This document shows, piece by piece, positions 19,688-25,351 of a DNA stretch of 25,351 nt (position 1 is the first letter of the stretch; each line of letters opens with the position of its first letter). The stretch spans positions 1,546,982 through 1,572,332 of the forward strand of contig NW_022985168.1 of assembly GCF_010093535.1 (NCBI RefSeq). Reading direction: 5' to 3'. This DNA is from Lindgomyces ingoldianus. Taxonomy: Eukaryota; Ascomycota; Dothideomycetes; Pleosporales; Lindgomycetaceae. The notes under the pieces were generated by a model, which did not search any database, was not told where the DNA came from, and saw only the letters and a program-made list of their open reading frames with translations. The position numbers were made by a program, and so were the translations under genes.

Positions 19688-20582
19688 CTTATAAAGCTAT
19701 TCTCTTTTTTTCTTCTTTAAGAGATCTTTTTATATAGAGATTAGTTTATCTAGGTTATTTATTATAGGTAAGTTGTCTTTTTTCTTTTTTTTATAGTATA
19801 GTTTAACTTATGTATATTAGAGCTTTAGTAGGCTATTTTTTTTTTAATAATAAAGTTTTTTTCTTTAATGCTTTTAATTTTATATAGGCTAGTCTAGCCT
19901 TTTTTCTCTTTTTATGCTATAATCTTTAAGCTAAGAGAGAGGTTAAGAACTTTATATATTATAAAGCTATTATAAGTGTTAATTATATAATTAATATTTA
20001 CTTTTATATAGTCCTTTTAAAGTATTTTTATTACCTTTTATACAGCACTTGCTTATGTAATAATGTCTAGTAATAGTAAAAAGTTTAGGTTAATTCTTAA
20101 GTATGCTCTAAAGACTAGCAGTGTGGGTACTAGACTGTGTAGGCTAGCTGTGTTGTTTAGAGCCTTAACTGCTATCTGTAGGATAGCCTTATTATCTATA
20201 CAGTCACCTAGCTTAGTCTTTAGGATGTTAAACGCTTATTAGAGAGGTGCGTGCGCGCGCTTAACCTTTCTAACTGCCTAATGTGCTTCTACAGGCATCT
20301 GCTTACATGTAGCTCTTATAATTTTTGCATAAGCTTAAAAATTCTCTAAAGTAAAGTTTATACTAAAGTTATACATAATGTAGTCTAAAGGTTCTTAATA
20401 AGTGTTAATCTAGCATTTACACAGTGCATCTTAAGTATCTTGTGTAGACATAGATTTTAGGAATGTAGCAGCCTAAAATAATGTGTTTACATTAATAATA
20501 TATAAAACATTTTTATTATTAATTTATATAACATTAATAATAACTTTATAGTTAAAGTAAGTGTTATTTTTAATTATAAACT
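19688..20582 (-). pseudogene. Copia copy A: integrase part of pol between insertions B and C
   Basis: After the right CTTAT (19688-19692) copy A resumes. The stretch matches 22985-23890 of copy C directly and about 16395-17290 of copy B in reverse complement. On the minus strand it covers the integrase core and linker; the catalytic Glu position reads Lys, as in B. It breaks at 20582, where the LTR of copy C starts; the last five bases before the LTR are AAACT, the predicted target duplication of C. The remainder of A should reappear beyond the right edge. Confidence 0.8.
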
Positions 20583-20862
20583 TGTTAAATGGGCTCCAAC
20601 AGCTAGCTGCTTATAGTATAAGCACTTAAGTAGCAAGAGTAAGAGTGGTGTACAGTGTGCACAGCGTACAAGGTAGGTAAGGTAAGAGTAATATGTTTCT
20701 AGTTTTATTACTCTTATCTTTTCTTTATATAAAGAAAAAAAGGGATATCTAGATGTTTACACACAAAAGTTTACGCATAAGCATTATGTAACATAGATAC
20801 ATAATTTTGCTTATGCGCAATTGCTTATATCTAGGCTGCAACGCTACTGCTGTGTACAGACA
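20583..20862 (-). repeat. 3' LTR of copy C (280 bp)
   Basis: On the minus strand it starts TGTCTGTACACAGCAGTAGC (from 20862) and ends GGAGCCCATTTAACA (at 20583). Length equals both B LTRs. Its promoter half carries many TpA changes, while the other half is close to B. Confidence 0.88.
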
Positions 20863-23800
20863 CTAGTAACTTTTCTTTTTATCTAAAAAGTTACTTTTTA
20901 TACATGTTACCTCCTTTCTATCTATGTAGGTCTATCTAATTATGTTCTACCTTTACTTTACTTTATTTATTAGGACTTGCCTTAGTAATGCTATGTGTTA
21001 GAATAAGCTAGTTATACTATATAAATAGCTTTTTTTTTTTATTCTTTACTTTCTAAGCCTTACTATATAATTCTTTAGCTCTTTTTTTTTTTTATATAGT
21101 GCTAATAGTAACAGATCCTTATAATAAAAAAAATAAGTGTGTATAATATAAAAAAAACAAAATAAAAAGAAATAAGCTTTATATAAAAGTGTTATTAGTC
21201 TAGTTAGTCTAAAGCATCTTTGCGCACAGAATCTAGCTAGTCTATAGATGCTTTTATCTAGACAGAGAGGCAGTTAGTTAAAACTAATAATTAAAAAGCC
21301 TAGTTTAGTGTTTTTTTTATATATATATTTACTAAGTTGTCTTTACTATTAATTTACTTAATTTTAGTAATTTTTTTTTTCTTATATAATTTATAAAGTA
21401 ATATAATGTTAATTATAAGTTACTTTTTACTAGTAGTGCCTAGCTTAATAAAGTAATTATATAAAAACTTTAAATTTATATAGATTACTACTAAAATTAG
21501 TAGTAGTTTAAGCATTTATATAATTTACTATAAAGTTATACTAAGGGTAATTATATTATTAAACTCTCTAACTATTCTATATAGTTTACTAGTAAGGACA
21601 CTTTTAGTTACTCTTTTACACTTAGTAGAATTCTAGTATATAATGTTGCCTAGTATTTTAAAGTAGTTACTTTACTTTATATAGTCTTTATTACTTAATA
21701 TAATTAAAAATTTTAGCTATAAGCTAAAGTTTTTATTATTAGTAAATAATCTATCTATAAAAATAAACAGCTTTATATAATTAAGCTATAATAGTAAAAA
21801 GGTAAAACTGCACTTACTATTATCTATCTGCTATTAAATTTATGCGTTAAGTGTGTTAATGTTATTATGTAAAAAGTCTATAGTTTGTGTAGTAATAAAA
21901 AAGTTAAATGCTGCCTTTAGTTAACACATAAATATAATATATGCCTCTTTTATATATTACTTAATATATTATTATGCAGCATTTTTATTTTTTAAGTTAA
22001 TTATATAAAGGTAGCTTACTTATCTCTTCTAAGTAAAAACTACTATGTTATGTGTAAGTTTAATTTTTTTACTATTAAACTTAATAAGCTACTTTTTTGC
22101 TAAAATAGTTTTACTTTTTATATAAAACTTTACTTTTTATAGTTTTTTTTTTTCTCTTTACACAAAATTCTTTATTATAATGCTTAAAGTGTTATTTATT
22201 TATAAGCTAGTAATACTAAAAGTGTGCTCTTCTTTATTAGTAATTAAGAGGTAAGAGTTGTATAAAAAGATATGCATGTGTAGCTTTTTTTTATAGTAGT
22301 TATAGTATGTCTTAAACTAATATAGTCCTAATTTAGTAGCTTTATATAAAGGTTATATAACCTAGAGTATTATATTTAGTAGAAAGCTCTAGCGCATCTT
22401 CTTTAGTAGCTTTATATACAGCATGCATATAAGCTTATCTATTAATTAGATATATACTTATGTAATATTACATAGTTTAAAATGCATTTTATATATAGCT
22501 TTTAGGCTTACTTTTATAGCTAAAAGTAGTCTTTAGCTTATTCTTTAAATAGTTAGTAACTAAGTAAAAATTTCTCTCTTCTTTTTATTTAAGTAGCTAG
22601 TAAACACTAGGTAGGATTTCTTATATAGTTAAGTTATTTTACTTTTTACTTTTTATATAAAGTAAAGGTTAAAAATTTAACCTTTATACCTTATTAAGTT
22701 ATACACTATAACTTTAAAAGTGCTGTTAGTAATTAAAGTATTTATTTTTATATAGTCTAATTTTTTAAATAGTTTTTTAAGTGTAGTAATTACACTATCT
22801 ATATAAAGCTTAATAGATAAGGCCTAATTATTTTTTTTTTTTAAGTTAGAAATACCTAGTCTAGACTTTATATAGGTTTTCTTTGCCTTTTACTTCTTCT
22901 AGTATCTATATCTTTCTTTTACACTAGTGCAGTATTACTATCCTAAGAGGCTTAGTTTATAGTAGGCTTTAGTTTTACCTTTATAACATTTTTATAAGGC
23001 TATTTTTTTTTTCTTTTTTTTAGGGGATTTTTTTATATAAAGATTAGTTTATCTAGGTTATTTGTTATAAGTAAGTTATCTTTCTCTTTTTCTTTATAGT
23101 ATAGTTTAACCTGCGTATATTAAAGCTTTAGTAGGCTATTTTTTTTTTAATAATAATATTTCTTTCTTTAATGCTCTTAATTTTATATAGGCTAGTCTAG
23201 CCTTTCTTCTCTCTTTATGCTATAATTTTTAAGCTAAGAGGGAGGTTAAAAACTTTATGTGTTATAAAGCTATTATAAGTGTTAATTATATAATTAATGT
23301 TTACTTTTATATAGTCTTTTTAAAGTATCTTTATTACCTTTTATATAGCACTTGCATATGCAATAATGTCTAGTAATAGTAAAAAGTCTAAGTTAATTCT
23401 TAGGTATGCCTTAAAAACTAGCAGTATAGGTACTAGACTATGTAGGCTAGCTATATTGTTTAGAGCTTTAACTGCTATTTATAAGATAGCTTTATTATTT
23501 ATATAGTTACTTAGCTTAGTCTTTAGGATGTTAAACACTTATTAGAGAGGTGTGTGCACGCGCTTAACCTTTTTAACTGCCTAATATGCTTCTATAGGCA
23601 TTTACTTGCATGTAGCTTTTATAATCTTTACATAAGCTTAAAAATTCTCTAAAGCAAAGTTTATACTAGAGTTATATATAATATAGTCTAGAGGTCTTTA
23701 ATAAGTGTTAATTTAGCATTTGCATAGTGCATTCTAGGTATCTTGTGCAGACATAGATTTTAGGAATATAGCAGCCTAAAATAATGTGTCTACATTAATA

Positions 23801-25351
23801 ACATATAAAACATCTTTATTATTAATTTATATAATATTAATAATAACTTTATAGTTAAAGTAGGTGTTATTTTTAATTATAAACTTATATCTTTATAAAG
23901 CCTAGTTATATAATTAGTAAAAGTAGCAGAACTTCTTAATCTCTTCTAGCACTACAGCATTAACATTATAGCTAGCGCTAGTTAGCATCTTCTAGAGTCT
24001 CTTTATGCAGAGGTGTCTAAATTAGTAGTAGAGGCAGTAAAGTTTTAATTTAGTAAAAAAAAATATAGATTTTTTTTTACTAATATTAAAAAAAAGTGTC
24101 TTTATTTTTATATAATAAGTATAGTAGTTTTGTCTTTATATATAATAATATTTAAAATGTTGTTAAAGTATGCCTTAAGTTAGTTAGCATTTACTAGTAA
24201 TAGTAGAAATAGTGTTAGAGTCTTTAAAATGTAGTATATAACTAGACTAATTAAGTTTTAGATTTATATAGTACTAATTAATCTTTTTAGTGTTTAGCTT
24301 TTAAAGCTAATATTTATTTAGCTAAGTATTTAATTAATTTTTATACATAAGTTTTTTTATATATACGCCTTAAGTTAGGACTTACTAATAGTAGAGATCT
24401 TTACTGCGCTTATATCTTATAGTTTACTTTAGTATACTATATAGTATTAGTTATTAAAGATAAACTGCTTAGCATATTTTTTAGGTTTAATGCTGTAGAT
24501 GTTCTTTTTTATTACATAGTATAAATAAGTAGTAAAAGTAAAGTAGTTAACAGCTTTTTTAGCATTTTTACTCTTTTATTTTATTTTTTTTATATTATGT
24601 AAATTATTTTTTTTTAAAGTAACCTTTAAAGTCTTAGATATATAAGGTAATAGCTTTATATAATAAGGTCTTATTATAGAAATTTTTATATAAGGCAACA
24701 TACTAGTTCTTTGCTTATATATAGTTATTATAAGGGTAGTTTAATAACTAACATTCTTTTTTATAGCAAATAAAGCACTTCTTTATCTGCGTGCAGTTGT
24801 CTCTAGATTGTGGCCTAAACTTAGATAGAGATCTTCTATGTTGTTTTTTTCTGCGCAGAGGGAGGCTTTCTTCTTATTATACAGAGTTGTATTAGCAGTC
24901 TATGTAGTATACATTAGGCAGTTTCTAGAGGTATTAGTTTACCCTTTAGTCTATAGTAACTTAAAGTAATGCCTATAAGTTGCTAAATAAAGCTTTGCAT
25001 AAGAGCTTAATAGTAAACATAGCATGTTCTAGTTCTAGTTATCCTTAACAGGCTTATATAATAGTAGTGTGTAGTAGAACATTTTTTTAAAATTTTATTT
25101 TTAGTGCCTTTTATATAAGTGTAAGCTTATTAATTATTATTTTAAAAACTTTATGTAAACTCTTATTAAAGTTTTTTTATTAGTATTATGTAAAAGTTAT
25201 TATTATTTAGTTTATTTAGTACTAGCTATAGTTTACATTAGTGTTAAAGTAACTACTTAAGGTGTTGTACAAATGCTTCTAGTTATGTCTAAAGCTTATG
25301 TTATATATATAGTACATATTTGCCTAACCTTCTAGAATATCTAGAAAGATG
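20863..25351 (-). pseudogene. Gag-Pol remnant of copy C (partial)
   Basis: In order from left to right (C- to N-terminal on the minus strand): RNase H and RT (about 21300-22600), linker (to about 23200), integrase (about 23250-23850), GAG-pre-integrase (about 23890-24050) and Gag with zinc knuckle region (about 24750-24790), by alignment to copy B. The RT active-site box again reads with Asn at both Asp positions. All frames are closed by RIP-type stops. The coding start is outside the window. Confidence 0.78.

Larger units (their letters stand above)
5540..25351. other. AT-rich, RIP-affected heterochromatin-like block
   Basis: Almost 20 kb has very high A+T, abundant TpA steps (TATA, CTAG, TTAA), few CpA/TpG, and stops in all frames. 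Comparing duplicated copies within the block shows that the differences are overwhelmingly C-to-T and G-to-A, and decoded retroelement frames have CAA/CAG turned into TAA/TAG. This is the signature of repeat-induced point mutation, a premeiotic genome-defence process of Pezizomycotina. Small less-mutated islands remain near 6155-6371, 8545-8815, 10790-10905 and 13042-13190. Confidence 0.85.
20583..25351 (-). mobile_element. Ty1/Copia retrotransposon, copy C (3' LTR, pol and part of gag; runs off right edge)
   Basis: Reading leftward on the minus strand it matches copy B from about 14900 to 19687 without large gaps. Its 3' LTR (20583-20862) abuts copy A at 20582. The right edge of the window corresponds to about position 14900 of B, so the first ~1.86 kb (5' LTR, leader repeats, Gag start) is missing. 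RIP is heavier than in A. Confidence 0.88.

Overview
The window looks like a filamentous ascomycete (Pezizomycotina; a Dothideomycete-like bipartite genome is my guess). Evidence: a spliced Cwc2 gene with a 51-nt GT..AG intron, fungal Copia-type polyproteins, and about 20 kb of extremely AT-rich DNA in which CpA/TpG is largely replaced by TpA. That last pattern is the footprint of repeat-induced point mutation (RIP).

Layout. 1-5.3 kb is a gene-bearing, balanced-composition segment. It holds the 3' end of an ankyrin-repeat/ZZ zinc-finger gene (+); a gene-poor stretch with a probable Copia solo LTR and small duplications; an intact two-exon cwc2 splicing-factor gene (-); a broken rax2-like relic (+), frameshifted by a 16-bp triplication and two apparent 1-nt losses; and an orphan ORF (-) at the edge of the AT block.

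5.3-10.6 kb is RIP-degraded repeat DNA. It contains a solo LTR (6155-6371) with a perfect 5-bp target duplication GTAAG, a pair of 62-bp direct repeats 0.8 kb apart, a small GC-rich island with inverted repeats (about 8545-8815), and a curious array in which clusters of 11-bp units recur about every 250 bp (8864-10596).

10.6 kb to the right edge is a nest of three copies of one Ty1/Copia retrotransposon family. Copy A (minus) has its 3' LTR at 10641-10909 and continues as pol to 13041. Copy B (plus, 13042-19687, 6646 bp, two 280-bp LTRs, target duplication CTTAT) is inserted inside A's pol. A resumes at 19693-20582, where copy C (minus, 3' LTR 20583-20862) is inserted; C and the rest of A run off the right edge. 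Copies B and C face each other and form a roughly 4.8-kb imperfect inverted repeat around 0.9 kb of A.

Reading TAA/TAG as RIP-mutated CAA/CAG recovers Gag zinc knuckle, GAG-pre-integrase, integrase, reverse transcriptase and RNase H in the Copia order. The integrase, RT and RNase H catalytic acidic residues I could locate in copy B have become Asn or Lys, so it is dead. Apart from the ankyrin/ZZ gene, cwc2 and possibly the orphan ORF, I see no intact gene.
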